Below, piece by piece: positions 53,331 to 62,154 of a stretch of 64,000 nucleotides of DNA (position 1 is the stretch's first letter; every line of letters starts with the position of its first letter). Under the pieces are notes generated by a model. The model ran no database searches, was not told the origin of the DNA, and saw only the letters and a list, made by a program, of their open reading frames with translations. Where the stretch lies: the NCBI GenBank assembly GCA_007695145.1, contig REEI01000080.1, positions 48,718 through 112,717 on the forward strand, given 5' to 3'. The stretch is from Saprospirales bacterium. GTDB taxonomy: Bacteria; Bacteroidota; Bacteroidia; Chitinophagales; Saprospiraceae. Position numbers and translations under genes: made by a program.

Positions 53331-54452
53331 TCACTGTGCACTTATGGTATAGCCGATGCCAAAGTCCAGAAAATTGGCCTTGAAATAGTTGGAAAATATA
53401 CCGGCATGATAGAAGAATGAAGGGTGAAACTGTCTCCTGAAGGCAAAGCGATGATAAAATCCGGCTGTTGGTCCGGAATAACTGATTACTGTATAACCCT
53501 TGGTTAGCACCAGGCTGGACTTACCTACTCGCATACCTACCCCGCCAAATAGTCCCACTTGATAGTTGTTGCTGCGGGAGAAAGAACCATTGTTTCTGAT
53601 TTCAAGGTCTCGTCTGTTGGAGGCATTGTAAACCAGGTCAATTCCGGTAGTGAAAAAGAATTTTCTACTGAATCTACGGTTGAAATGACCGTTGAGAGTT
53701 CCCACTCCAAAAACAGAATTGGTGTTTATGTGAGGCGAATTCAAGGCCCCCGTCAGCATTACCTTCCATTCCCTTTTGGGTATGAAGTCCTGCAAAATCT
53801 CGGGAGTTTTGTTGCCCCGATTAAAGACGCGATAAAAACCAGCACTGGCTTGAGCGTAATTGATCCCCTTGTTGGGTTTTCTGTAAGAACCATTCGAAAA
53901 GTGGCTCATGCTGAAACCGATAGCTGCGTCCCATTCATTGTTTATCTGAATGCTGTATTCGAACATCAACTGCACAAAGACATTTAGGTGGGATCCAATA
54001 GCCAAATTCCGGTGGTTGGTTTGCTCATCAAAGGGCCTCTCCAGATAGAGTCCGCCACCAGCCAGGCGAATTTGGGCTGTTGAGTTTGAGCTGATTGAGA
54101 ACAGAGGCAACCTAAAGTAGGTTGCCAATGCATAGGAGTTTCCAAGTTTTTGAGGGTCGCCATAGTCGGAAAACCTTGCAATAAAACCTATGCTTGGGTA
54201 ATTGTAGATTTTATGCCAACGGTGACTCCCATCCACCCTCCATTCATAGCTCAACTCAAAAGATTGATAAGGTCTTCTATTGAGGTAGTACAACTCCTCC
54301 TTGTGAGGCATTAGAATTCCGTTGCTATAACGTAAACTAAGACTCCATTCCGAAGCAGTCTCCAAAGTGTCAAAAGCAGAAAAATACTCATTTGCCCATA
54401 TGGGAAATACAACAGCAACCACCCACAATATGCTGAGTAAACCTCTATTCAT
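53331..54452 (-). CDS. Outer-membrane acyloxyacyl hydrolase (PagL-like lipid A deacylase)
   Basis: Predicted outer-membrane barrel enzyme that removes acyl chains from lipid A. MNRGLLSILWVVAVVFPIWA is a signal peptide. The family active site is seen in AAIGFSMSHFSNGSYRKPNK with the His-Ser pair in HFSNG, followed by the usual N-x-G-I-N (KPNKGIN). Length 373 aa is longer than Pseudomonas PagL, as in other Bacteroidota members. TATATTCG (plus CGAATATA 54478-54485) is a near-consensus -7 element upstream. The GIN lipoprotein gene follows after 2 nt. Confidence 0.82.
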   Translation of the reverse strand: MNRGLLSILWVVAVVFPIWANEYFSAFDTLETASEWSLSLRYSNGILMPHKEELYYLNRRPYQSFELSYEWRVDGSHRWHKIYNYPSIGFIARFSDYGDPQKLGNSYALATYFRLPLFSISSNSTAQIRLAGGGLYLERPFDEQTNHRNLAIGSHLNVFVQLMFEYSIQINNEWDAAIGFSMSHFSNGSYRKPNKGINYAQASAGFYRVFNRGNKTPEILQDFIPKREWKVMLTGALNSPHINTNSVFGVGTLNGHFNRRFSRKFFFTTGIDLVYNASNRRDLEIRNNGSFSRSNNYQVGLFGGVGMRVGKSSLVLTKGYTVISYSGPTAGFYHRFAFRRQFHPSFFYHAGIFSNYFKANFLDFGIGYTISAQ

Positions 54453-54477
54453 TGAAAATACTCATTTACACTTAATG

Positions 54478-54485
54478 CGAATATA
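54478..54485 (-). promoter_or_regulatory. Putative -7 element TATATTCG (PagL-GIN operon)
   Basis: On the minus strand TATATTCG, one base off TAnnTTTG, with a TTG 18 nt upstream. Predicted leader about 20 nt. Confidence 0.45.
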
Positions 54486-54564
54486 TAAAACATTACTTGG
54501 ATTCAATCAAATACCCAATCGAACAATTTGACTTTTGGCTTTAAAGATTAGATCACTGATTTTT

Positions 54565-54596
54565 TTTGTCAATTAGAGAATTTGACATTAACTTTA
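54565..54596 (+). promoter_or_regulatory. Putative promoter TTTG-N20-TAACTTTA
   Basis: TTTG at 54565-54568 and TAACTTTA at 54589-54596 are 20 nt apart; the last base of the -7 element differs. The metalloprotease ATG is at 54630. Confidence 0.5.
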
Positions 54597-54629
54597 TGGC
54601 AATTTTTTATTCAATTCTAAACGTGCCTC

Positions 54630-55949
54630 ATGGAGAAATTTATTTCAATCAGTTTCCTTTTAGGATTTATCTTAATCTGCTTTCAGAGTATACAGGTAAA
54701 TGCCCAGATGAAGATGATGTGTGGAGATGGCCTGTTAAAGGCTCAGATGGAGCGCAATTATCCCGGCTATAATGATGTCCTTGAAAAGACTTTTGAAGAT
54801 GCCAGAGCGCGGGCGATTACCCCCTACAGGGGTCAGCCTGTTTACACCATACCCGTAGTTGTGCATGTGGTATGGAAGGAAGAGGAAGAGAATCTCCACG
54901 ATTCGATCATCATCAATCAGATTGAGGTTTTGAATGAAGACTTTCGAAGGTTGAATGCTGACGCGGGCAATCTTCGGGCAATTTTTGCCGACAGGGTAGG
55001 TGATCCGGGAATCGAGTTTGAGTTGGTTGCAATCGAAAGGGTTCAGACAAATGCTGAGTTTACCCCAACCTTATTGGGCCTTCCCGATCAATTGAAAATT
55101 TCAGAACAGGGTGGAAGTGATGCGTGGGATACTGAGAGGTACATGAATTTATGGGTTTGCAAAATACAACCTTTGAGTATTTTTGGCGTACCACTTGGAC
55201 AGGTCCTTGGATATGCCTATCCTCCTGCTGATCTTGATAATTGGCCCGAAGGGGCGTCAGCTCCCAGTCCTGAGGTAGATGGGGTAGTTGTAGATTACAG
55301 AATATTTGGTCGAAACAATTCCTTGAAGATAGATCCGGGAATCGGTGATTCTATCAGTGGTTTTGGAAGGACAGCTGTACATGAGATTGGACACTATCTG
55401 GGCTTGCGACACATTTGGGGAGATGCCTTATTCGGTGATGGATGCGCAGTAGATGATGGAGTAGATGATACCCCCAATCAGGAGGCCTCATCTAATTGGG
55501 CTTGTGATACCACTGCAAATACCTGTATAGATACCATCAATGATCTTCCCGACATGATAGAAAACTATATGGACTATTCTGATGAGAGGTGTATGAATAG
55601 TTTTACACTGGGGCAGATTGCCATAATGAGGGCTGTACTTGAGGGCCCGAGAAGTGGATTGATTGAACCGATTTCCACTGTAAGGATCAACTATGAAAGT
55701 GTGAGGATTAGCCTATATCCGAATCCTTCCTCTAACGGCAGCTTTCAACTTTCAATTGGAGGGATAAGGACAGGAGATTTAATGGTTGAAGTTTTTGACG
55801 GGATTGGTAAGATGGTCTATCAGCGCAGCAAGCTCGATTCTCTTGAAAAGATAAGCCTGGAGAACACACGGCCAGGATTGTATTTTGTAAGGATTTCAAA
55901 TATAGAAACAGGCCATTTGATAGCAACTGAAAAACTTCTTATCCATTGA
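54630..55949 (+). CDS. Secreted zinc metalloprotease (M43/pappalysin type) with T9SS sorting tail
   Basis: Extracellular protease of 439 aa. MEKFISISFLLGFILICFQSIQVNAQ is a signal peptide. The zinc motif is H251-EIGH255-YLGLRH261 (HExxHxxGxxH), followed by cysteines and the Met-turn NYMDYSDERCMNSFT, which place it in M43. The last 80 residues, from ISLYPNPSSNGSFQLSIGG to the end LLIH, are a Por-type C-terminal T9SS signal with the usual YPNPS opening. The secretion route is therefore Sec followed by T9SS. Its 3' end overlaps the convergent alpha/beta hydrolase gene by 11 nt. Confidence 0.92.
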   Translation: MEKFISISFLLGFILICFQSIQVNAQMKMMCGDGLLKAQMERNYPGYNDVLEKTFEDARARAITPYRGQPVYTIPVVVHVVWKEEEENLHDSIIINQIEVLNEDFRRLNADAGNLRAIFADRVGDPGIEFELVAIERVQTNAEFTPTLLGLPDQLKISEQGGSDAWDTERYMNLWVCKIQPLSIFGVPLGQVLGYAYPPADLDNWPEGASAPSPEVDGVVVDYRIFGRNNSLKIDPGIGDSISGFGRTAVHEIGHYLGLRHIWGDALFGDGCAVDDGVDDTPNQEASSNWACDTTANTCIDTINDLPDMIENYMDYSDERCMNSFTLGQIAIMRAVLEGPRSGLIEPISTVRINYESVRISLYPNPSSNGSFQLSIGGIRTGDLMVEVFDGIGKMVYQRSKLDSLEKISLENTRPGLYFVRISNIETGHLIATEKLLIH

Positions 55950-56772
55950 TTGCCAAATCTTTGGGATAGGTAAGGCTTTTTATGAATTCGATAGAATAGC
56001 GATTGAACAGTTCAGGCTGATCGACATTGCATACATGACCACTATCTGAAATCACCTTTAGGATTGACCGCGTGTGTTTTTGGGCCAGTGTTTTTACAGA
56101 AGGCAGGAACATATAATCCTCATCGCCCATCAAATAAAGGACCGGTATAGGTAATTCCCTTTCCCTGAAGTACTTCATTATGGGATGAATGTTGGTAGTT
56201 ATCCTTATCCATCGCATGAATTCCTTTTGGTAGAGTTTTTTCGCCTCTCTTACAAAGAGGTTTCTGGATTCTGTATGTCTCCTTTTTGGCAGTAGAATCC
56301 ATGCGTAAATTTTATAAATCCACATGTAGGGAACAAAGCTCTTTATTTTTCTCGCAAACCAAAGGAGGAATTTAGAACGTGTGTTGAAACGAATGATCGC
56401 ACCTCCCATAATCATAGAATGTACCCTTTCCGGATAGAGCTCTCCGATAACCCTAATGATAATAGTTCCCAGTGAAATGCCTACAAAGTGTGCTTTTTCA
56501 ATGCCGCGCTTATCCAGCACATCAATCACATCCTGACTCACTTCTTTAAAGGTATACTGGTTTTTTCCTGTCCAATCTTTAAAAATATTGGCTGATTTGC
56601 CATGACCTCTCAGGTCTACCAGCAACACATTAAAGTTCTTTTTGTAGTCGCGGATTTGTTTAAACCAAATAGCTGAACTGCCACCGGCCCCGTGTATCAA
56701 CACTACCCAGGGGTACTCCTTCCCCTTGATATATGCTTTGTTGTAAAGTACAGGTGGATTATTGTAGTTCAT
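55939..56772 (-). CDS. Alpha/beta hydrolase
   Basis: Cytosolic serine hydrolase of 277 aa. The oxyanion segment is VVLIHGAGGSSAIWF, the strand-turn VDLRGHGKS follows, and the nucleophile is S100 in HFVGISLGTIIIR. The acid is probably in LYLMGDEDYMFLP and the histidine in ISDSGHVCNVDQPELFN. The substrate is unknown; the layout resembles esterases and bromoperoxidase-like hydrolases. The C-terminus overlaps the metalloprotease gene on the other strand by 11 nt. Confidence 0.85.
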   Translation of the reverse strand: MNYNNPPVLYNKAYIKGKEYPWVVLIHGAGGSSAIWFKQIRDYKKNFNVLLVDLRGHGKSANIFKDWTGKNQYTFKEVSQDVIDVLDKRGIEKAHFVGISLGTIIIRVIGELYPERVHSMIMGGAIIRFNTRSKFLLWFARKIKSFVPYMWIYKIYAWILLPKRRHTESRNLFVREAKKLYQKEFMRWIRITTNIHPIMKYFRERELPIPVLYLMGDEDYMFLPSVKTLAQKHTRSILKVISDSGHVCNVDQPELFNRYSIEFIKSLTYPKDLAING

Positions 56773-56889
56773 ACTTATACGCTAATGTTGGTTGTAGTTT
56801 TCTTCTTACAGCTTTTCATCCGACCAATTAAGTAACTATAAGTTTAATCAAAAGTGGCGCAAATATGACAATTTTTACTGAAAGTGTTA

Positions 56890-57630
56890 TCATAACTTCA
56901 ATAATGGCCCATTTGTTTTTAGCCATTTGGTGTGAATTTTATAATCCGGATCCACTTTTTCCAGCAGCGACCAAAACTGGTGGCTGTGATTGGCATGCAC
57001 CAGGTGGCAAAGCTCGTGTAGAATTACAGCGTCTAATACCTTTTCAGGTGCCAGGATAAGGCGGGTATTGATGCTAAGCTTTCCCTTGGTTTTTGAGCAG
57101 GAGCCCCATTTAGTCGTCATATACCTCAATGAAAGGTCAAAATCACCCGGCAACCCGGCCTTTGAAGCCAACTCCATTCCCTTTAGAAAAATGATTGGTC
57201 TGTATACCCTTGCGAATAATTTCTGAAGAGTTTTTGAGACTATTTCACCTGAGACCTTATCCAGACCTTCCCTTTCAGCAGGTATTTTGATTAGACCCGA
57301 AACAAGGTTTACTTGAAAATGTCTGTGGTCAGGTGTTGAAAGCGAAATCGTATAGTCCCTATCAAAACACCGCAGCGATTGACCGTTCACATAAGTTTTT
57401 TCGCTAAATCGAGAGAGTAGACCTGGATTTTCATCTATTACCTTAGCAACCCAGGCTTTACCCTGCTCCAGGAATTCAGCCCTTTTGAAAGGACTCATTC
57501 TGGTGGGAAATCTCAGGATGAAGTTTTTTGATGCGAGTGAAAAGTATACATTCTTCCGAGCTTCATATACGAGTCTGGCCGGAATCTTGCACTCATTTAT
57601 ATCCAGGTAAACATAAGTTGACGAACTCAT
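56890..57630 (-). CDS. YgjP-like zinc metallopeptidase (M48/DUF45 type)
   Basis: Cytosolic protein of 246 aa. The zinc motif is H205-ELCH209 in DAVILHELCHLVHANHSHQF, with a further histidine in NHSHQFW, and RYMTTKWGSCSKTKGKLSIN is the diagnostic YgjP/DUF45 block. The N-terminal half is beta-rich and less conserved. It is a relative of the WLM/SprT-like peptidases; a substrate is not established. It starts 15 nt after the desaturase stop, so the two are probably co-transcribed. Confidence 0.88.
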   Translation of the reverse strand: MSSSTYVYLDINECKIPARLVYEARKNVYFSLASKNFILRFPTRMSPFKRAEFLEQGKAWVAKVIDENPGLLSRFSEKTYVNGQSLRCFDRDYTISLSTPDHRHFQVNLVSGLIKIPAEREGLDKVSGEIVSKTLQKLFARVYRPIIFLKGMELASKAGLPGDFDLSLRYMTTKWGSCSKTKGKLSINTRLILAPEKVLDAVILHELCHLVHANHSHQFWSLLEKVDPDYKIHTKWLKTNGPLLKL

Positions 57631-57645
57631 TGATTTAAAAGAGCG

Positions 57646-58377
57646 CTATCTGTTGGGTGCCAATCTGATGATCCTCAGCTTGTTGAAGAATAAGATGATG
57701 GGATAAATTGGGTCAAACTCAAACCATTTGAATCCAAAGTTTGGACTAGAGGCATTCTTGTGGTGATTATTGTGAAACCCTTCACCCAACATCAAGATGT
57801 CAACCGGCATAAGATTTTTGGAGGTATCTTTTACCTTGAAGTTGGTATAACCGTACTTGTGGGCGAACCAATTGATAATTACTCCATGGAATGGGCCCAT
57901 GACTGCGTGAATAGGGATCAATAGAAACATCCACCACTGAGTGGCAAAGGCCAGGTAGAAAAGGGCATAAAGAACTACCCACATGGTTCTTGAAATATTG
58001 TGAGATGCAATGCGGTCAAAGCTGTGCCATTCAGGTACTTCCTTTTTAAACTTCTCCTCCACTTCAATTTTTCCGGTGAATATGGCATCATATACAGTCT
58101 TGGTTCTCCACATCATGGAGAAAAAATTTGAGTCGTACTTTGGCGAATGAACGTCCTTCTCCGTATCTGCATAAGCGTGATGCATGCGATGCATAATACC
58201 GTAAGCATAAGGACTCAGGTAAGACGAACCCTGAAAAATCCAGGAAATTATAAAAAAGAATTTCTCCCAGAACCTCGACATATTAAACTGCTTGTGGGCA
58301 GCATATCTGTGGTGAAAAAAGGATTGGGTAAAAAGTGACAAATACCAGTGAGCTACAAAAAAACCTAAAATAACCAT
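57646..58377 (-). CDS. Acyl-CoA delta-9 type fatty acid desaturase
   Basis: Di-iron membrane desaturase of 243 aa. Its histidine boxes are HRYAAH at residues 23-28, HRMHHAYAD at 63-71 and EGFHNNHHKN near 203, the pattern of stearoyl-CoA / delta-9 desaturases. It is short at the N-terminus, as in other Bacteroidota members. It differs in all boxes from the front-end enzyme at the left end of the window. The gene probably forms a unit with the YgjP-like peptidase downstream. Confidence 0.9.
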   Translation of the reverse strand: MVILGFFVAHWYLSLFTQSFFHHRYAAHKQFNMSRFWEKFFFIISWIFQGSSYLSPYAYGIMHRMHHAYADTEKDVHSPKYDSNFFSMMWRTKTVYDAIFTGKIEVEEKFKKEVPEWHSFDRIASHNISRTMWVVLYALFYLAFATQWWMFLLIPIHAVMGPFHGVIINWFAHKYGYTNFKVKDTSKNLMPVDILMLGEGFHNNHHKNASSPNFGFKWFEFDPIYPIILFFNKLRIIRLAPNR

Positions 58378-58421
58378 ATAAATATTACTGTACCAAAAAT
58401 TACAAATGCTTTACAGCTGCG

Positions 58422-58429
58422 CAAAGATA
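58422..58429 (-). promoter_or_regulatory. Putative -7 element TATCTTTG for the desaturase gene
   Basis: Exact TAnnTTTG match on the minus strand with a leader of about 40 nt. The -33 partner is not clear. Confidence 0.5.
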
Positions 58430-58712
58430 GGAAAAAGGACCGAATATCCAGCCATCTGACGAGACATTATGTGTCTATTAATTGTAAAATAGTTATTGCT
58501 CAAGAAATGCTTTGAAATGATATGGAATAATGATGATTGCTTCCGAATAGAATTCCTGGCATGATATAATTTGTCGGTAAAGTGATCATATTTACATTTA
58601 GTCGACCACCTGAGAACTGGGGATGGAAGAAATTGTGAGGGATGGATTTATATATACAAGATTTTACCAGCTGATTTTTTTACCTGACTCTTGAAAATTT
58701 TTCCCCCTAGTT
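58430..58712. other. Intergenic region between desaturase and clpS
   Basis: AT-rich sequence without a gene. TACATTTAG near 58591 is another -7-like motif with no ORF behind it. Confidence 0.4.
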
Positions 58713-58744
58713 TTTGGCAGTTAGAACGAATACCCCTACATTTG
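58713..58744 (+). promoter_or_regulatory. Promoter TTTG-N20-TACATTTG of clpS
   Basis: TTTG at 58713-58716 and TACATTTG at 58737-58744 are 20 nt apart. The pair overlaps the first codons of the longer track ORF and so supports ATG 58768 as the start. Confidence 0.7.
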
Positions 58745-58767
58745 ATTGCGAGAAAAAACCTGTGAAC

Positions 58768-59079
58768 ATGGACAAGTATTTGTACTACGCATTTCCCCGG
58801 GAACAGGAAGAAGTTTTAGTAGAGACTGAAGTGGATTCCGGATATAAGGCACACCTTATAGTGTACAATGACGATTTCAATACCTTTGATTGGGTCATTC
58901 AGTGCTTCGTTGATATATTGGGTCATTCCTCTGAGCAGGCTGAGCAGCTGTCTCTCATTATTCACTACAAGGGGAAAGCCCGGGTAAAAAGCGCTACTAT
59001 GGAGGTCTTGAAACCTCTTAAGTCTGCACTGATAGACAGGGGTTTATCTGCTGTAATTGAAAGTGATGAAGGCAACTAG
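58768..59079 (+). CDS. clpS: ATP-dependent Clp protease adaptor ClpS
   Basis: Recognises N-degron substrates (N-terminal Leu, Phe, Tyr or Trp) and delivers them to ClpAP. The core YKAHLIVYNDDFNTFDWVIQ holds the conserved YNDDxxT motif, and the rest of the fold continues with HYKGKARVKSATMEVLKP, where the usual HxxG region appears as HYKGKA. The ORF track starts at a TTG at 58714; ATG 58768 is preferred because a full promoter lies between, giving 103 aa. It is 93 nt upstream of aat, which generates ClpS substrates. Confidence 0.9.
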   Translation: MDKYLYYAFPREQEEVLVETEVDSGYKAHLIVYNDDFNTFDWVIQCFVDILGHSSEQAEQLSLIIHYKGKARVKSATMEVLKPLKSALIDRGLSAVIESDEGN

Positions 59080-59144
59080 AGGGCCTAAAGTGGCCAAAGT
59101 CTATGGCATTCCTATCATTTTGCACTGAAAATTTACAAACCCCT

Positions 59145-59157
59145 GCGGTTTAACCGC
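59145..59157. promoter_or_regulatory. Short palindrome GCGGTT-T-AACCGC before aat
   Basis: Perfect 6-bp inverted repeat with one central base, 16 nt upstream of the aat ATG. It could be a small operator or a leader hairpin; it lacks a T-run, so it is not a terminator. Confidence 0.4.
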
Positions 59158-59172
59158 CCCAGTTCAATCGGC

Positions 59173-59868
59173 ATGATACTTGCTTTTCCACACCCGCTTA
59201 CAGCACTTTCAGATGGTGTGCTTGCATTTGGGGCAGACCTTCATCCTGACCTTCTCGAGGCAGCTTATTCTTTTGGCATCTTCCCATGGTTCGATCCGGG
59301 AGAGACACCAATATGGTGGTTTCCCAACCCGCGAATGGTAATTTTTCCACGCAATCTAAGAATCGCCAAAAGCATGCGGCCTTATTTTAATCAACAAAAG
59401 TTTTCTGTGACTTTTGACCACTCATTCAGAGAGGTGATGGAGCATTGTAAAGAGGTATACCGGCCCGAACAATTTGGGTCGAGCTGGATAAGCGATGAAT
59501 TGATCGATTCGTTTTGTGAGCTTCATGCAAGAGGGCTTGCTCATTCTGTTGAAGTATATGAAATGGGCGAACTGGTGGGAGGCCTTTATGGCGTGGCAGT
59601 CGGTAAGGTGTTTTTTGGCGAATCCATGTTTAGTTTGAGGCCGAATGCTTCAAAGTTTGGATTAATTTCGCTGGTCAGAATGTTGGAACGCAAAGGATTT
59701 GTACTCATCGATTGTCAACAAGAGACAGATCATATTGCCAGCCTGGGTGCAGAACCAATTCCAGCTGAAGATTTTTACCGGGTGATTAAAAGCAATTTGC
59801 TCAATTATGGATACCTCAAACACAAGTGGAGCAAGTGGAGGGTGAATCCATCTGATATCATTGAGTAA
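59173..59868 (+). CDS. aat: Leucyl/phenylalanyl-tRNA-protein transferase
   Basis: Adds Leu or Phe from aminoacyl-tRNA to proteins with N-terminal Lys or Arg, creating ClpS-recognised N-degrons. The family start FPHPLTALSDGVLAFGADLH, the core AAYSFGIFPWFDPGETPIWW with the classic WWFPNPRMV, AYSFG and GGLYGVAVGKVFFGESMFS, and ending LIDCQQETDHIASLGAEPI are all present. Length 231 aa is normal. It is in the same direction as clpS, with 93 nt between them. Confidence 0.96.
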   Translation: MILAFPHPLTALSDGVLAFGADLHPDLLEAAYSFGIFPWFDPGETPIWWFPNPRMVIFPRNLRIAKSMRPYFNQQKFSVTFDHSFREVMEHCKEVYRPEQFGSSWISDELIDSFCELHARGLAHSVEVYEMGELVGGLYGVAVGKVFFGESMFSLRPNASKFGLISLVRMLERKGFVLIDCQQETDHIASLGAEPIPAEDFYRVIKSNLLNYGYLKHKWSKWRVNPSDIIE

Positions 59869-59910
59869 TTTAACCGAAGGCCGTTCAGCATGATTTGACT
59901 CACTCAATTG

Positions 59911-60732
59911 CTAAGTATCTTGCTTCTTGTCTTCCAGCTCCCATTTTTTACGGTTTTTCAGCACCAGGCTATCTAGTAGTCCAGGAAAAAAGCGCTTTAT
60001 ATACAATCCTGTTTTCTCAAAACCCCCGAAGGCTATTTCCTTTTTGCCCTTTAAAATGGCCTTACCAATAATTCGCGCAGCCTTTTCGACAGGAACACCT
60101 TTAGCTGTGGTATCGTCTATGGTTCCCTGTGGAGAGCCATCGGCAGTAAGAGCATTGGCCGTTACATCGGTCTGAACAAATCCAGGACAAACCATGGTGA
60201 CCCTGGTATGGGGGTGTTCTTCCATTCGCAAACCATCAAAAAAACCGTGCAGTGCGTGCTTTGAACCACTGTAGCCGGCCCTTCCGGGTGAAGAAAATTT
60301 GCCCATAAGTGAGGAGATGACCACAAAGTGCCCCTGGCCTGCCTTTTTGAACTCAGGTATTACAGCAAGCGCATGTGCCACTGAACCCAGATAATTTACG
60401 TCTATCATTTTCTTAAATACCTCAAAATTGGTATCCCTGATATATGACCGATGACTGATACCCGCATTCAATATGCAGCAATCTATCCTCCCAAACTTAT
60501 CCAAAACCTTCTGAGTGAGTTCGGGAAATTGATCGTATTGAGTTACATCCAAAGGCAGCACCATTATATTCGCCTGCTCAGGCAATTGCTCAGCTACTTT
60601 ATTAAGTTCTCCAACCCTTCTGGCAGAAATGACCACCCTCCAGTTTTTCCCGGCAAACCATTTGGCAAGGGCTTCACCTATCCCGCCGCTTGCACCTGTA
60701 ATCCATACCACCCTGGAACTTTCCGATTGCAT
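59911..60732 (-). CDS. Short-chain dehydrogenase/reductase (SDR)
   Basis: Classical SDR of 273 aa. The cofactor motif is TGASGGIG at residues 12-19, NAG is in CCILNAGISHR, and the catalytic residues are Ser140/141 and Y154-x3-K158 in GYSGSKHALHGF. The substrate is not predictable; the length and C-terminus resemble DltE-like or YqjQ-like membrane-lipid SDRs. It begins 3 nt after the serine hydrolase stop, so the two form an operon. Confidence 0.9.
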   Translation of the reverse strand: MQSESSRVVWITGASGGIGEALAKWFAGKNWRVVISARRVGELNKVAEQLPEQANIMVLPLDVTQYDQFPELTQKVLDKFGRIDCCILNAGISHRSYIRDTNFEVFKKMIDVNYLGSVAHALAVIPEFKKAGQGHFVVISSLMGKFSSPGRAGYSGSKHALHGFFDGLRMEEHPHTRVTMVCPGFVQTDVTANALTADGSPQGTIDDTTAKGVPVEKAARIIGKAILKGKKEIAFGGFEKTGLYIKRFFPGLLDSLVLKNRKKWELEDKKQDT

Positions 60733-60735
60733 AGT

Positions 60736-62007
60736 TTATTGATTGTCTTTACTGTAATCAAATTTAAATGAATTCAAGTCCGGTGTAATGGATCGGTCCC
60801 TTTCCAACTCATATTCATAGATCAGCTTTCCCAGCTCTGCGAGAAATGGCAGGCCGATTTCGTCGTATTCGTACTGATTGTCATTGAAAATATCGTTCTC
60901 ATTGGTGTACACGGTTGCGCTGAGCAAGAACTCCACGCCATTTTCAAAATCGACAATGTAAGCTACATCTGTGAGGTATCCATATGCCCTGCCCACTTTA
61001 TTAAATATCCGTATGTTTTCTGGTATTCTTTCCTGCTTCCCACCGTATTTCAGGTATTTGACAAAGCTATCGTGGTAAATGGTTGAATCGTAGGCGGGGT
61101 AAATGCTCTCTCTGGGATACATACTCATAGCTTTATAGATGAGTTCGTACTGTTCGGGTTTGAGGTAAAACCTTTTAAAAACTTCCTGACTTTCAGGGAA
61201 CAATAGTGTTTTCAGGCACTGATGAAGGTCTTCCAATGAACTGTAGTTTCTGGTACTGAAATCAAAGGGCTCTTCTATCAGCTCCCCACCCCAAATATAG
61301 CCACTTCCCTGCCGCAAGTTTCTCAGATTCATGTTGTGCAATATAGGCTCAATCCAATTGTTTGATTCGGATCGATAATAAAGCAATTGGCCATTAGAAA
61401 TAAAGTAGACAGGATTGACACGTCTATTAGCCTGATGGTCAAATTCAGGTGCGGAGAGACGGTGAATAATTCGCGTATCCTCCAGACCCTTTTGCCAAAG
61501 CAATTCATTCAACCACTTTTGACCCAGCATTTCATACAACCTGTTGAACCCATCATTGTCACTGACCAGAAAGATTTTTTTGATGTAATGTTCTACGGTA
61601 GGAAGCTTGCCCGGTGCTGAGAGGTCGTATTTTACGGCTGTTTGGGGTTCGCTTCCCGCTCCGGTCAGAAAAGTGGTATGCTCATTCAGGCCCTCGATCC
61701 CCACTTTGTTGATCAACTCAAGGGCAATAAGTGCAGTTGGCATTTTCACCACACTGGCAGGATAGAAATACCTTCCTTCCCAGGCATTGAAGCGATGATG
61801 AGAAAAATGTGGTTGGTTTTCTTTGTCCCTTTCAATTTGTGTGTAGATAATCTGGACTCTGTGCTTTCTGCTGTCTATTGCCGGTTCACCAAGTCTTTCC
61901 ACATTTTGTTCCAATAAGTCAATCAAAAAATCACTGTTTTGAGCATAATTTGTACTGATCATTAGTGACAAAGCAAGTGTGAAGCAAACCGAGACAGTAG
62001 ATTTCAT
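60736..62007 (-). CDS. Exported class A beta-lactamase-like serine hydrolase
   Basis: Exported serine hydrolase of about 423 aa. MKSTVSVCFTLALSLMISTNYAQ is a signal peptide; ATG 62007 is chosen over the track start at 62034. The catalytic SxxK is S85-VV-K88 in YYPASVVKMPTALIALELIN-type context, SDN is in LVSDNDGFNRLYE, and the KTG-like motif is NKVGRAYGY. The layout is that of the beta-lactamase2/class A fold, but an Omega-loop glutamate typical of resistance enzymes was not identified, so the physiological role is unclear. Confidence 0.82.
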   Translation of the reverse strand: MKSTVSVCFTLALSLMISTNYAQNSDFLIDLLEQNVERLGEPAIDSRKHRVQIIYTQIERDKENQPHFSHHRFNAWEGRYFYPASVVKMPTALIALELINKVGIEGLNEHTTFLTGAGSEPQTAVKYDLSAPGKLPTVEHYIKKIFLVSDNDGFNRLYEMLGQKWLNELLWQKGLEDTRIIHRLSAPEFDHQANRRVNPVYFISNGQLLYYRSESNNWIEPILHNMNLRNLRQGSGYIWGGELIEEPFDFSTRNYSSLEDLHQCLKTLLFPESQEVFKRFYLKPEQYELIYKAMSMYPRESIYPAYDSTIYHDSFVKYLKYGGKQERIPENIRIFNKVGRAYGYLTDVAYIVDFENGVEFLLSATVYTNENDIFNDNQYEYDEIGLPFLAELGKLIYEYELERDRSITPDLNSFKFDYSKDNQ

Positions 62008-62154
62008 CTGCAGATTTTTGAGAAAAAAGACCACGAATTATAATTTTCAAAGGTAATACTCTTTGATAAATTTTATAAAAAAAAGCTCTCAAGTATCTGA
62101 ACCCCACTGATTCGATTTAAGATAATGGTAACCTAAAGTTTGGACTTTTTGTGA

